58,668 bases of DNA from Hyalangium gracile (GTDB taxonomy: Bacteria > Myxococcota > Myxococcia > Myxococcales > Myxococcaceae): assembly GCF_020103725.1 (NCBI RefSeq), contig NZ_JAHXBG010000045.1:1-58668 (forward strand). The letters are read 5' to 3'. Made by a program: the position numbers and the translations under genes. This document shows, in pieces, positions 6,320-14,643 of this stretch (positions within the stretch are counted from its first letter, which is position 1; every line of letters begins with the position of its first letter). The notes under the pieces were generated by a model, which saw only the letters and a list, made by a program, of their open reading frames with translations, was not told the origin of the DNA and did no database searches.

Positions 6320-9013
6320 ATGCGCCGGTTCCTCCTGCCGCTCCTGGCCCTCGTCACCCTCCACTGCGCCCACGCTCCCGAGTCCCCTGCTCCGGCGGCC
6401 CCCCTGCCCTCCCCCGCCACCCCGAGCTGGCCCGAGCCGCAGCCTCCCGCTCTGCGGCTGAGCGAGGCGGTGCGCCCGGTGCGATACACGCTGGACCTGA
6501 CGATGCTCCCCTCCGAGCCCACCTACTCCGGCACCGTCACCATTGATCTCGACGTGCGCGAGCCCGCGCGTCAGGTGTGGCTGCACGCTCAGGATCTGGA
6601 AGTCACCCAGGCGCGAGTCCTCACCGGAGGCCGCGCGGTGGAGGCCAGGCCCGTCACCGCCAGCGAGGGCCGGCTGGGTGTCCTGCTGGCCGAGCCGCTC
6701 GGCCCCGGACAGGCCCAGCTCATCCTCTCGTTCCAGGGGCACACGGAGCGCGAGCGCAGCCAGGGCATCTACTCCGTCGAGGAGGGAGGCCAGCCCTACC
6801 TCTACACCTTCTTCGAGCCCATCGACGCGCGGCGGGCCTTCCCGTGCTTCGACGAGCCGGGCTTCAAGGTGCCCTGGCGGCTGCGCTTCACGGTGAAGCA
6901 GGAGCATGTGGCCCTGGCCAACTCGCCCATCGCCTCGGAGGAGCAGCTGCCCGGCGGCCTCAAGCGCGTCACCTTCGCCGAGAGCCACCCCATGCCCAGC
7001 TATCTGGTGGCCTTCGTGGTGGGCCCGTTCGAGCTCGTGGAGGCCGGCCTCATCGGCCGCAATCCCGTGCCGCTGCGCTTCATCGTTCCCCGAGGCCGAG
7101 GTGCCGAGACGGCCTACGCGGCCAGGGTCACCCCGCGCATCATCACCCTGCTCGAGGACTTCTTCGATCAGCCCTATCCCTACGAGAAGCTCGATGTGGC
7201 GGTGGTGCCTCGCTACTGGGGGACCATGGAGCACCCGGGCATCGTCGCGCTCGGCCAGCCGCTGACGTTGATCCGCCCGGGCGAGGAGACGGTCATGCGC
7301 CGCAAGGCCTACGCGAACATCGCCATCCATGAGCTGGGCCACTACTGGTTCGGAAACGTCGTCACCTGCCGGTGGTGGGATGACATCTGGCTCAACGAGT
7401 CCCTCACCTCGTGGCTGGACACGAAGATCACCGACCAGTTCGAGCCATCCTGGAACTTCGCGCTGGACGGACAGGCGAACTCGCTCGCGTATGCGCTTCG
7501 AGTGGACTCGCTCACCGCCACGCCGCCCCTGCGCAAGCCCATCACCACGAACGATGACATCATCGGCTCGTTCGACAACGGCACCACGTATGCGAAGGGC
7601 GCCGCGCTGCTCAACATGTTGCAGGGCTGGCGCGGCCCGGAGCCCGTGCGCGACATGCTGCGCGCCCACGTGAGGGAGCACGCCTGGGGAGTCGCCACCA
7701 CGGAGGACTTCGTGGCCACGGTGGACAGGACGCTGGGCACCGACACGGCTCGCGTCTTCCAGAGCTTCATCGAGCAGCCAGGCGCGCCGCGCGTCTCCGC
7801 GACGCTCGAGTGCAAGGCGGGAGCGCAGCCCCTGCTGAAGCTCTCGCAGGAGCGCTTCCTGCCCGCCGGCTCCACCGGCTCGAAGGCACAAAAGTGGAAC
7901 GTCCCCGTGTGCGTGCGCGCGGGCCGGGGCAAGGACACCACGCGCGAGTGCACGGTGCTGGCGGCGGAGACGGGCGAGCTGCCCCTGTCGCTGTCCGGCT
8001 GCCCCTCGTGGGTGCTGCTCAACGCGGAAGGAACCGGCTACTACCGCTCGGGCTATACGCGAGAGCAGCTCGCCCCCCTGTTGGCGACCGCGGCTGGCAC
8101 GCTCACGACCTCCGAGCGGCTGACGCTCCTGGGAGACATGAAGGCCGGAGTGGACCGGGGGGACGTGCTCCTGGGCGAGGCGCTGAAGGTGGTTCCCTCC
8201 ACCGCCTCGGATCCCAGCCGTCTCGTCCTCGAGGGAGGTGTCCAGTTCCTGTCCTCCATCCGCATCGAGCTGCTCCCCGAGGCGGACCAGGAGCGTTTCC
8301 GGAAGTGGGTGCGAGCCCTCTACGGCCCCCGGGCTCGCGCGCTGGGCTGGAAGAGCGCCCCCGGAGAGAGCGATGACGTGAAGGCCTTGCGCCAGCAGCT
8401 CCTCATGCTCGCGGCCGGGATGGGGCAGGACCCCGCGCTGAGCCAGGAGGCGGGGCGACTGGCGAGGGCGTGGCTGGCGGACCGCAAGGCCGTGGAGCCG
8501 GAGCTGGCCCGGCCGGCGTTGCAGATCGCGGCTCGCAACGGAGACGCGAGCCTCTTCGAGAAGATCCTCACACAGGCGCGTCAGGCGCAGGACCGCAACG
8601 AGCGCGCGGAGTTGCTCGGCCTGCTCGGAGGCTTCCGAGAGCCCGCGCTGGCGAAGAGGGCCCTGGAGCTGGTGGCGGGGGATGAGTTCGACGTGCGCGA
8701 CACCCAGCACATCCTGCGCACGGCCCTCTACAGATCGGAGACCCGCGCACTGGCCTGGGAGTTCTACCAGCGGAACTTCGACGCGCTCGCGAGCAGGCTG
8801 CGCTCGGACGAGGCAGGCCGGCTCATCGGCGTCACGGGAGTCTTCTGCGAGGAGTCGCGGCGCGCGGAGGTGGAAGCGCTGCTGAAGCCTCGCGTGGCGC
8901 GGCTCGAGGGCGGCCCGCGAGAGCTCACCCGCTCGCTCGAGGCCATCCGCGTGTGCGTGGAGTCCGAGCGCCGCAACCAGCCTGGAGTCCTGGAGTTCCT
9001 GCGCCGCCAGTAG
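6320..9013 (+). CDS. M1 family metallopeptidase (aminopeptidase N-like), exported
   Basis: An 897-residue zinc aminopeptidase. The N-terminus (MRRFLLPLLALVTLHCAHAP) is a signal sequence. The Cys could be lipidated but the lipobox is poor. Residues about 45-230 form the N-terminal beta domain (YTLDLTMLPSEPTYSGTV). The substrate-anchoring exopeptidase motif appears as GTMEHPG. The zinc site is HELGH (337-341) with the third ligand Glu360 in NESLTSW, the HEXXH-18-E spacing of the M1 family. The C-terminal half (about 550-897) is an ERAP1_C-like helical domain. It should remove N-terminal residues from peptides outside the cytoplasm, useful for a predatory or proteolytic lifestyle (inference). 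It stands alone, convergent with the MarR-GNAT gene. Confidence 0.88.
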   Translation: MRRFLLPLLALVTLHCAHAPESPAPAAPLPSPATPSWPEPQPPALRLSEAVRPVRYTLDLTMLPSEPTYSGTVTIDLDVREPARQVWLHAQDLEVTQARVLTGGRAVEARPVTASEGRLGVLLAEPLGPGQAQLILSFQGHTERERSQGIYSVEEGGQPYLYTFFEPIDARRAFPCFDEPGFKVPWRLRFTVKQEHVALANSPIASEEQLPGGLKRVTFAESHPMPSYLVAFVVGPFELVEAGLIGRNPVPLRFIVPRGRGAETAYAARVTPRIITLLEDFFDQPYPYEKLDVAVVPRYWGTMEHPGIVALGQPLTLIRPGEETVMRRKAYANIAIHELGHYWFGNVVTCRWWDDIWLNESLTSWLDTKITDQFEPSWNFALDGQANSLAYALRVDSLTATPPLRKPITTNDDIIGSFDNGTTYAKGAALLNMLQGWRGPEPVRDMLRAHVREHAWGVATTEDFVATVDRTLGTDTARVFQSFIEQPGAPRVSATLECKAGAQPLLKLSQERFLPAGSTGSKAQKWNVPVCVRAGRGKDTTRECTVLAAETGELPLSLSGCPSWVLLNAEGTGYYRSGYTREQLAPLLATAAGTLTTSERLTLLGDMKAGVDRGDVLLGEALKVVPSTASDPSRLVLEGGVQFLSSIRIELLPEADQERFRKWVRALYGPRARALGWKSAPGESDDVKALRQQLLMLAAGMGQDPALSQEAGRLARAWLADRKAVEPELARPALQIAARNGDASLFEKILTQARQAQDRNERAELLGLLGGFREPALAKRALELVAGDEFDVRDTQHILRTALYRSETRALAWEFYQRNFDALASRLRSDEAGRLIGVTGVFCEESRRAEVEALLKPRVARLEGGPRELTRSLEAIRVCVESERRNQPGVLEFLRRQ

Positions 9014-9068
9014 CGCATGGACGCGAGCGGCCAGCGCGACGTGCTCTGGCCTGGAGACGTGTTCTGCT

Positions 9069-10025
9069 CTACCCCCTCGGTCGGTACGACATCGCCACGT
9101 CGCATCGCTCGTAGCGCGCCCCAAACAGCCGCATGATCTCGGCGTCGTGCACGAAGCCCCGCTTCTCATAGAGATGGATGGCCGCCGCGCACTTCTTGTT
9201 GGTCAGCAGATAGACCTTGCCGAAGCCCAGGCTGGAGGCGCGCTCCAGGGTCTTGGCGAGCAGGAACTCGCCGACCTTCAGGCCCCGGGCGCTCTTCAGG
9301 ACACCCATCTTGGTCAGCTCGACCCAGCCGTCCTTGGACACCATCAGGGCACAGGTCCCGACCACGCCCAGCTCCGGCGTCTCGGCGAACAGCACCACCC
9401 CGCCCTTGTCGAGGATCAGCTCGCGCGGCCTCGACAGGAGGGCGATGTCGTTCTCCTCGAGGGCGAACATGTCCTCGATCCATTCGGCGTTGATCCGATA
9501 GAAGGCGTCGGCCAGGTCGTCGGAGAAGTCACGCGCCCACATCGCGGGCGGACCGGCGGCCTCGATCCGGCTCAGCAGCGAGGACTCGGCCAGCCGCGCC
9601 TCCACCTGGGCCAGGCCCTGCATGAAATCGCCCGACAGCCCCTCGACCAGCGAGGCGGCGGCGGGCTCGATGCGCGGCAACAGCTGCGTCTGGATGCGGA
9701 CCATCAAGGCCTCGCCCTTCTTCGTCAGCGCCAGGCGCTTCGAGCGCTGGTCGCCCGGCGAGCGCTGCGCTTCGACGAAGTCTTCCAGTGTCCCGAGAGC
9801 GCGGGTCACCGTGGGTTGGGCCAACTGTAAGCGCTCGGCCAGCTCGCCCACCGTGATCGGGCCATGCAGGCGGATTGTCATCAGCAGCGAGATCTGGGCC
9901 GGCTGGACCGGCAGGTCCAGCGATCGGGCCACTTCGGCGGCGTCGGCCTGCATCCGCTCGGCCAGGCGCTTGAGCCGGCTGCCCAGGAAGCCCACGCCAA
10001 ACCCCGCCAGAAGATCGATTTCCAT
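9069..10025 (-). CDS. MarR-family regulator fused to a GNAT acetyltransferase
   Basis: A 318-residue two-domain protein. Residues about 10-150 are a MarR winged helix (LLMTIRLHGPITVGELAERL, then QPTVTRALGTLEDF and a wing with SPGDQRSKRLALTKKG). Residues about 165-318 are a GNAT fold (GVVGTCALMVSKDGWVELTK, LKVGEFLLAKTLERASSLGF, LYEKRGF). The ATG at 10025 is preferred to one six codons upstream because GGAG lies eight bases before it. Fusions of this architecture are known; the acetyltransferase substrate is unknown. A palindrome with ATAGC half-sites lies just upstream at 10041-10066, so autoregulation is likely. Confidence 0.85.
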   Translation of the reverse strand: MEIDLLAGFGVGFLGSRLKRLAERMQADAAEVARSLDLPVQPAQISLLMTIRLHGPITVGELAERLQLAQPTVTRALGTLEDFVEAQRSPGDQRSKRLALTKKGEALMVRIQTQLLPRIEPAAASLVEGLSGDFMQGLAQVEARLAESSLLSRIEAAGPPAMWARDFSDDLADAFYRINAEWIEDMFALEENDIALLSRPRELILDKGGVVLFAETPELGVVGTCALMVSKDGWVELTKMGVLKSARGLKVGEFLLAKTLERASSLGFGKVYLLTNKKCAAAIHLYEKRGFVHDAEIMRLFGARYERCDVAMSYRPRG

Positions 10026-10040
10026 GCCACGTCTCCATTT

Positions 10041-10066
10041 CATAGCGCGCTATATAGATAGCTATG
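10041..10066. promoter_or_regulatory. Palindromic operator upstream of the MarR-GNAT gene
   Basis: The site has outer inverted arms CATAGC (10041-10046) and GCTATG (10061-10066). Within it lie the perfect palindrome ATAGCGCGCTAT (10042-10053) and a second ATAGCTAT (10059-10066). The patch is far more AT-rich than its surroundings. Its position 16 nt from the start codon fits a MarR-type autorepressor site overlapping the promoter. Confidence 0.6.
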
Positions 10067-10172
10067 AAACGGGCCGGAGCGCAAGAGGGCCAAGCAGTTC
10101 TTCATCAGGTTCTGGGCGCGGATCCGCCTCGCGATGACGGAACTCCCGGAGCGGGCCCGGCGACTGGTTCCG

Positions 10173-10225
10173 AACTGGTATGACAAGCAGACCAGTTCAG
10201 ACCGGTCGCGCCCGACAGGGCCTCC
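10173..10225 (+). repeat. Interspersed palindromic repeat, copy 1
   Basis: Inverted arms AACTGGTATG and CAGACCAGTT (one mismatch) flank the spacer ACAAG. They are followed by a second conserved block ending CGACAGGGCCTCC. The same arrangement recurs at 14644-14697, and the left half recurs at 58577-58591. It lies between the MarR-GNAT promoter and the sigma-factor gene, 46 nt before the latter's start. Function unknown; see findings. Confidence 0.65.
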
Positions 10226-10271
10226 TTCCGCCCTGTAAGTCCCCGGCGCGTGCGGTGTCTGATGGGGCGAG

Positions 10272-10781
10272 ATGGATGCCACACGCCGCGAAGAGCTGTT
10301 CCGAACTTGGGCCCATGAGCACCTCGGCATCCTGCTCAAGGTGGCCCGGGCCTTCGCGCTCTCCCCCACGGATCGGGAGGATTTGCTGCAGGACCTGCTC
10401 TCCACGCTCTGGGAGGCGCTCCCCTCCTTCCGGGCGGGGAGCAAGGCGTCCACCTTCATCTACCGCGTGGCCCACAACCGCGCCCTCAACTGGCAGCGCA
10501 GCCGCACCCGGTACTGGCGGCGCATCCAGCCGCTGGAGGCGCTGCCCGATGCCGAGCTGCCAGGCCCCCCGGAGGACGACTCCCGCGAGCGGCTGACACT
10601 GCTCTACGAGGCCATCCACGCCCTGGCGCCCCTGGACCGGACGCTCGTCCTGCTCTCGCTCGACGGCCTGCCCTATAGCGAGATCGCCGAGGTGACGGGG
10701 CTGACCGAGAACCACATCGGCGTGCGGCTCACCCGGGCGCGCCAGCGGCTCAAGGACACACTCTCTCAGCGGAGGCAATGA
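10272..10781 (+). CDS. ECF-type RNA polymerase sigma factor
   Basis: A 169-residue sigma-70 family protein with only regions 2 and 4. Region 2 (about 12-80) shows SPTDREDLLQDLLSTLWEAL and ASTFIYRVAHNRALNWQRS, the usual core-binding and -10 recognition helices. Region 4 (about 108-162) shows RTLVLLSLDGLPYSEIAEVT and GVRLTRARQRLKD, the helix-turn-helix for -35 recognition. GGGGCGAG precedes the ATG. The gene overlaps or abuts the downstream membrane protein gene, as sigma/anti-sigma pairs do. Target promoters cannot be deduced. Confidence 0.9.
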   Translation: MDATRREELFRTWAHEHLGILLKVARAFALSPTDREDLLQDLLSTLWEALPSFRAGSKASTFIYRVAHNRALNWQRSRTRYWRRIQPLEALPDAELPGPPEDDSRERLTLLYEAIHALAPLDRTLVLLSLDGLPYSEIAEVTGLTENHIGVRLTRARQRLKDTLSQRRQ

Positions 10782-10783
10782 CC

Positions 10784-11398
10784 ATGGATCCCCTCGAAGC
10801 CGTGTGGAGCACCCAGGAGCAACACGCCGCGCGGGCCGTGCAGCGCTTCGCCGTCGAGGAACTCCTGCAAGGGCTGCGGCGCCGCCAGCGGCTGCGGAGC
10901 TTCGCACTCGTCTACGTCCTCCTGGCGGGGATGAGCACGCTTGTGCTCGCGGGTTATGTGGCCGCCACACGCCTGGCGGGGGACTGGGTGAGCCTGGCCG
11001 TGCTCACGCTGCTGCTGGTGCCGCTCTTCGTCCTCGTCTCCTCGCGGGTCCGGGCGTACACCGAGGAGCGGCGGGAAGCCAGACGCCTGGAGGACTCCGT
11101 GGCCACAGCGACCCGAGCCTCGCTCGCGGCGGTCGACTCGGAGCTCCGGGCAGCCCGGTACCTGCAGCGCGCCCAGCTCTTCACCGCCGCCGTCCTGCCC
11201 CTGGCCCTCTGGCGCGAGCACGCACTGGGACTCGCGAGCCCCTCGCACCTGTTGAGCCAGGCGCTCCTCTTCGGAGTCATGCTCGCGCTCGCCGCGGGAG
11301 TGCTGCACTACCGCGCCGTGCGCATCCTCCAGCCTCGCAGGGAGCGGCTGCACTCGCTCCTGGAGTCCCTGGAGAACCCGCTCCGGGAACCTCGTTGA
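10784..11398 (+). CDS. Membrane protein paired with the sigma factor, possible anti-sigma factor
   Basis: A 204-residue integral membrane protein with about four predicted helices: about 38-60 FALVYVLLAGMSTLVLAGYV, about 68-90 SLAVLTLLLVPLFVLV, and two near 130-175. A soluble N-terminal segment (QEQHAARAVQRFAVEELLQG) could bind the sigma factor, and a basic C-terminal tail follows. The ATG at 10784 has GGAGG eight bases upstream. An ATG two codons earlier overlaps the sigma stop codon but sits too close to that site. No zinc-binding HxxxCxxC anti-sigma motif is present, so the role rests on gene coupling alone. Confidence 0.6.
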   Translation: MDPLEAVWSTQEQHAARAVQRFAVEELLQGLRRRQRLRSFALVYVLLAGMSTLVLAGYVAATRLAGDWVSLAVLTLLLVPLFVLVSSRVRAYTEERREARRLEDSVATATRASLAAVDSELRAARYLQRAQLFTAAVLPLALWREHALGLASPSHLLSQALLFGVMLALAAGVLHYRAVRILQPRRERLHSLLESLENPLREPR

Positions 11399-11405
11399 CC
11401 CGGGC

Positions 11406-11441
11406 GTAGCCCAAGAGCGGACCTGCGCGCTCTGGGGCTAC
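11406..11441. terminator. Bidirectional hairpin between convergent genes
   Basis: GTAGCCC-A-AGAGCG (11406-11419) pairs with CGCTCT-G-GGGCTAC (11428-11441) across an 8-nt loop. It lies between the stop codons of two convergent genes and includes the stop of the gene at 11438, so it probably ends both transcripts. There is no long T-run. Confidence 0.6.
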
Positions 11442-12487
11442 TTGAGCCGGTAGGTCGCCACGACCGCGTCGTGGTCGGAGTGGAGGCGGCGCTCGTACTG
11501 CGTCCGGACGTGCTTCAACTCCGGGTCCCGGGTGTGCATCAGGTAGTCGAGCGTGCTCTTGCCGTGGGTCCCGACGTTGAGCTTGTTGTCGTAGACCACG
11601 TCGTTACCGAGCACCTTGTAGTGGTTGCGGTTGAAGTCGCCGCCCACCACGACCTTGTGCCCCTGCTTCTCGAAGCGCTCGACCATCGAGTCGAGCTGCG
11701 CCATGTGCTTCTTCCACATCTCCTGCCGCCAGGGGGTGGAGGGACGGTCCAGCTTGGACTTCGTCCAGGCGCCGGAGACGAGGTGCGTGTTCATCCGGAC
11801 GACCTCTTCCCCCGTCTCCTTGTTCTTCAGCTTCACCCAGGTGATGTACCGGTGCGGCGACACCTTGGCCTTGCCGTTGTGGGTGCGCTTGAAGCCCGAG
11901 TCCTGGAGGTCCCACTCGGACTTCTTCCAGGAGATCGGAACCGGGATGCGGAGGTTGCCGTCCTTCGGCATGTAGTGGCCCCACTCCTTGCCGAGCCCCT
12001 TGATCGCGTCGAAGTACCGGGAGGGGCCAATCTCCTGCCAGCCGATCAGATCGCCCTGCGCCGCGGCCTTGCGCACGTCGTGGACGACCTGGCTCTGCGG
12101 CATCTCCGGGTTGGATTTGATGTTCGCGGTCACCGTCCGGAACGTCCCGGTCTTGCCGGTGTCGCCCGCAGTGTTCGGCGCGTGGGTTCCGGTGCCACCG
12201 TTGCCTCCGTGCACCTGGCCGCCGCCCGGGTTGGAGCCTCCGCCCTCGAAGCGATCGCCGAGGTTGAGCTTGTTCCAGATCCAGCTGCCAACCTTCCCGT
12301 CCTCCTTGCGGTCATTGCGGTGCTCGAAGCGCTTCACCGCTTCGGCCGTCCGCTTGTCGTAGCGTCCGTCGGCGGGACCTTTGAGCAGCCCCTGCTCCTT
12401 CAGTTCGTTCTCGAGTTTCCGCACCGCCGGGCCGTGCGAACCGGCCTTCAGGATGACGGCCTTGGGACCAATCTTGTGATGTGCCAT
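11438..12487 (-). CDS. Peptidoglycan-binding domain fused to endonuclease/exonuclease/phosphatase (EEP) domain
   Basis: A 349-residue protein. Residues about 10-75 are a peptidoglycan-binding-like domain (LKAGSHGPAVRKLENELKEQ, DGRYDKRTAEAVKRFE). A Gly-rich linker with GGG/HGGNGGTG (about 80-115) follows. Residues about 118-349 are a DNase I/EEP fold with the metal and catalytic elements TANIKSN (Asn), IGWQEIG (Glu), MNTHLVSG (His), GGDFNRN (Asp/Asn) and SDHDAV (Asp-His). No Sec, Tat or lipoprotein signal is visible, although the first domain should act in the cell wall. It could cleave DNA or a phosphoester outside the cell. Without a signal it may be released by another route (inference). 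Confidence 0.8.
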   Translation of the reverse strand: MAHHKIGPKAVILKAGSHGPAVRKLENELKEQGLLKGPADGRYDKRTAEAVKRFEHRNDRKEDGKVGSWIWNKLNLGDRFEGGGSNPGGGQVHGGNGGTGTHAPNTAGDTGKTGTFRTVTANIKSNPEMPQSQVVHDVRKAAAQGDLIGWQEIGPSRYFDAIKGLGKEWGHYMPKDGNLRIPVPISWKKSEWDLQDSGFKRTHNGKAKVSPHRYITWVKLKNKETGEEVVRMNTHLVSGAWTKSKLDRPSTPWRQEMWKKHMAQLDSMVERFEKQGHKVVVGGDFNRNHYKVLGNDVVYDNKLNVGTHGKSTLDYLMHTRDPELKHVRTQYERRLHSDHDAVVATYRLK

Positions 12488-12690
12488 GCAGTGATTCTCG
12501 GTTTTTGAGGGTCCAAGGTTTCGTCCTCTTCCACCGAAATTTTTCCAGCCTCTCCGCCGCTCATCACTCGGCGCTCCATGTAAATCATGCTTAGCTGACT
12601 TAGAAAGTAATACGTGATAGCTGGCGTCCCCCGCAGTGCTTGCCCGCGCATGGACCCGAGGTGGAGTCCTGGCGCTCGGAGGTCGCCCCC

Positions 12691-14136
12691 ATGAAGAAAC
12701 CCTCGCGTTTCCCGGCCCTTGTCTTCGTGAGCGCCGTCTCGGCGTTCGCTTCCGGCTGTGGGTATGAAGGTCCCGGCCCCCAGGAGGGCGACGAGTCCCT
12801 GTCCACCGTGGGTGACGCGCTCGCCTGCAGCACGCGTGTCACCTACGGCGACCGGTGGATCCGTCCCTCCGGCCACCCGGCCCAGTACGACATCGCGGCG
12901 AATCTGGTGACGTGGGACGGCACCTGCGTCAACGAGGGCACCAACTCCTACGCCGTGCTCTCGAATGGCTGGAAGCCGTACTTCACCGGCAACAACGCCT
13001 GCGTGCTGGCGCTCGACACGGACTGCTCGGGCGCCACCACGTGCTCCACGCGCATCTCCTACAGCGCGGCGTGGCTGCCCCCCGCGGGGCACACGGCCCG
13101 GTTCGATGACGTGGGCGGACGCGTCTTCTGGGACCGGGGCTGCACCAACGAGGGCACCAACTCCTACGCGACCCTCTCCAACGGCTGGAAGCCGTACTTC
13201 ACCGGTAACAACAAGTGCGGCATGTCGTTCCGGTACACGGGCTGCGGCGGGCTGTACCAGAACCCCGTCGTCCCCGTGGGCTGCGCGGACCCGGGCGTCA
13301 TCCATGACGGGACGCGGTACGTGGCGGCCTGCACGTCGGGCGGCGCCGCCAACGCCTTCCCCCTTCGCACCTCCCAGGACCTGGTGAGCTGGACGTCCGC
13401 CGGCCACATCTTCCCGTCCACCGGCAAGCCCACGTGGGCCACGGGCGACTTCTGGGCGCCGGAGATCCACAAGGTGGGCACGCGCTTCATCGCGTACTAC
13501 ACCGCGCGGCACTCGAACGGAAAACTGTCCATCGGCGCGGCCACCTCGGCCAGCGCGCTGGGGCCCTTCACCGACCTGGGCCGGCCCCTGGTGCATGACA
13601 CCGCCATGGGCATGATTGACGCCACCTACTTCAAGGACACCGCCGGCACGCCGTACCTCGTGTGGAAGGCGGACGGCAACGCGGTGGGCCAGGCGACGCC
13701 CATCTATGGCCAGCAGCTGTCGGCGGACGGCCTGTCGTTGGTGGGCACGCGCCGCACGCTCATCAGCAACAACCTCGCCTGGGAGGGCGGCGTCGTCGAG
13801 GCGCCGTGGGTCGTCGCGCGGGGCGGCTACTACTACCTCTTCTACAGCGGCAACGCGTACTACAACAGCACCTACGCGGTGGGTGTGGCCCGCGCCACCA
13901 GCCCGCTGGGCCCGTACACGAAGCTCGGCGCGCCCATCCTCAAGACGGGCGCCGGGTGGGTGGGCCCGGGGCACAACTCGGTCGTCACCGGGCCCGGGGG
14001 CGACACGTACATGGTCTACCACGCGTGGGACAGCGCCCATACCGACCGCATGATGCTGGTCGACGCCATCACCTGGCCCAACGGCTGGCCCGCGGTGCCC
14101 GAGGGGCCCTCGGCCGACTCGCGGCCCATGCCGTGA
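12691..14136 (+). CDS. GH43-family glycoside hydrolase lipoprotein with duplicated N-terminal module
   Basis: A 481-residue lipoprotein with the ATG preceded by GGAGG. The signal peptide ends in the lipobox ASGC (Cys23). Residues 46-104 and 118-176 are two copies of a 59-residue module that share C(S)TR, GH-A, V-WD, NEGTNSYA and LSNGWKPYFTGNN and end in Cys. Residues about 190-481 form a five-bladed GH43 propeller. Visible are CADPGVIHDG (catalytic-base Asp about 200), GMIDATYF (Asp) and EGGVVEAPWV (acid Glu), with TGDFWAPEIH. It probably cleaves arabinan or xylan side chains at the cell surface. The paired modules may bind carbohydrate, but I do not recognise the family. Confidence 0.82.
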   Translation: MKKPSRFPALVFVSAVSAFASGCGYEGPGPQEGDESLSTVGDALACSTRVTYGDRWIRPSGHPAQYDIAANLVTWDGTCVNEGTNSYAVLSNGWKPYFTGNNACVLALDTDCSGATTCSTRISYSAAWLPPAGHTARFDDVGGRVFWDRGCTNEGTNSYATLSNGWKPYFTGNNKCGMSFRYTGCGGLYQNPVVPVGCADPGVIHDGTRYVAACTSGGAANAFPLRTSQDLVSWTSAGHIFPSTGKPTWATGDFWAPEIHKVGTRFIAYYTARHSNGKLSIGAATSASALGPFTDLGRPLVHDTAMGMIDATYFKDTAGTPYLVWKADGNAVGQATPIYGQQLSADGLSLVGTRRTLISNNLAWEGGVVEAPWVVARGGYYYLFYSGNAYYNSTYAVGVARATSPLGPYTKLGAPILKTGAGWVGPGHNSVVTGPGGDTYMVYHAWDSAHTDRMMLVDAITWPNGWPAVPEGPSADSRPMP

Positions 14137-14160
14137 GGCCGTAGCGAGCGCCCAGGAGAA

Positions 14161-14182
14161 CACCGGCCCGTGCTGGCCGGTG
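14161..14182 (+). terminator. Hairpin after the GH43 gene
   Basis: CACCGGCC (14161-14168) and GGCCGGTG (14175-14182) form a perfect 8-bp stem with a 6-nt loop, 25 nt after the GH43 stop codon. No U-tract follows. Confidence 0.45.
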
Positions 14183-14300
14183 CCGCTGGAGCCATCCAGC
14201 AGCTGCTTCTGCTCACACCGGCGGCGCACCTGGCGAGGAACCAGAAGTACCTTGCCCGGGGCGACTCCGTTTTCACGGCCCGCGGAGCGGGTGGCGGCGT

Positions 14301-14469
14301 TCAGCTCGACTCGTCCCCCCAGTTGCCCAAAAAGTCGCCCATGGTGAGTCGCCGCTTCACCGCTGCCACTGGCAACGGCATGGTCCGCTGCTTTCATCAA
14401 CTGCGTTTTCAAGTTGGTCAGTCCGCGGACGAAGACGCCAGCAGATAGCTCGTAGGCATTCAAAGACAT
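14301..14469 (-). pseudogene. DUF1993 protein remnant with internal deletion
   Basis: The ATG at 14469 opens with MSLNAYELSAGVFVRGLTNL and KTQLMKAADHA, the typical N-terminus of DUF1993 (DinB-like) proteins. About 35 codons later the similarity is lost. In another frame, shortly before 14301, the DNA reads MGDFLGNWGDESS and stop, which resembles the C-terminal 'GKxDFLG' of the same family. A normal member has about 165 residues, so the middle is missing. The flanks (14183-14300 and 14470-14643) hold no supportable gene, although a frame near 14560-14640 (DGGMQASGNIVDLPMECRPD) may be further decayed coding sequence. Confidence 0.45.
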
Positions 14470-14643
14470 GGCGCACCCCTGACCACCCGGGCTACGGCGA
14501 CTCCCACGGCTTCCATGTGCGCATCGGCTGGCCGGCCGCACGGGGTGTGCCTGGGGGAGCCTGGACTGCGCGCACGACGGCGGGATGCAGGCCTCTGGCA
14601 ACATCGTGGACCTGCCCATGGAGTGTCGGCCGGACCAGGGCCC

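Noticed and set aside
6305-9169. A 954-codon frame opposite the M1 aminopeptidase
   Set aside because: It is an antisense shadow of a high-GC gene: Arg/Gly/His/Leu-rich composition and no domains. The sense frame has clear catalytic motifs.
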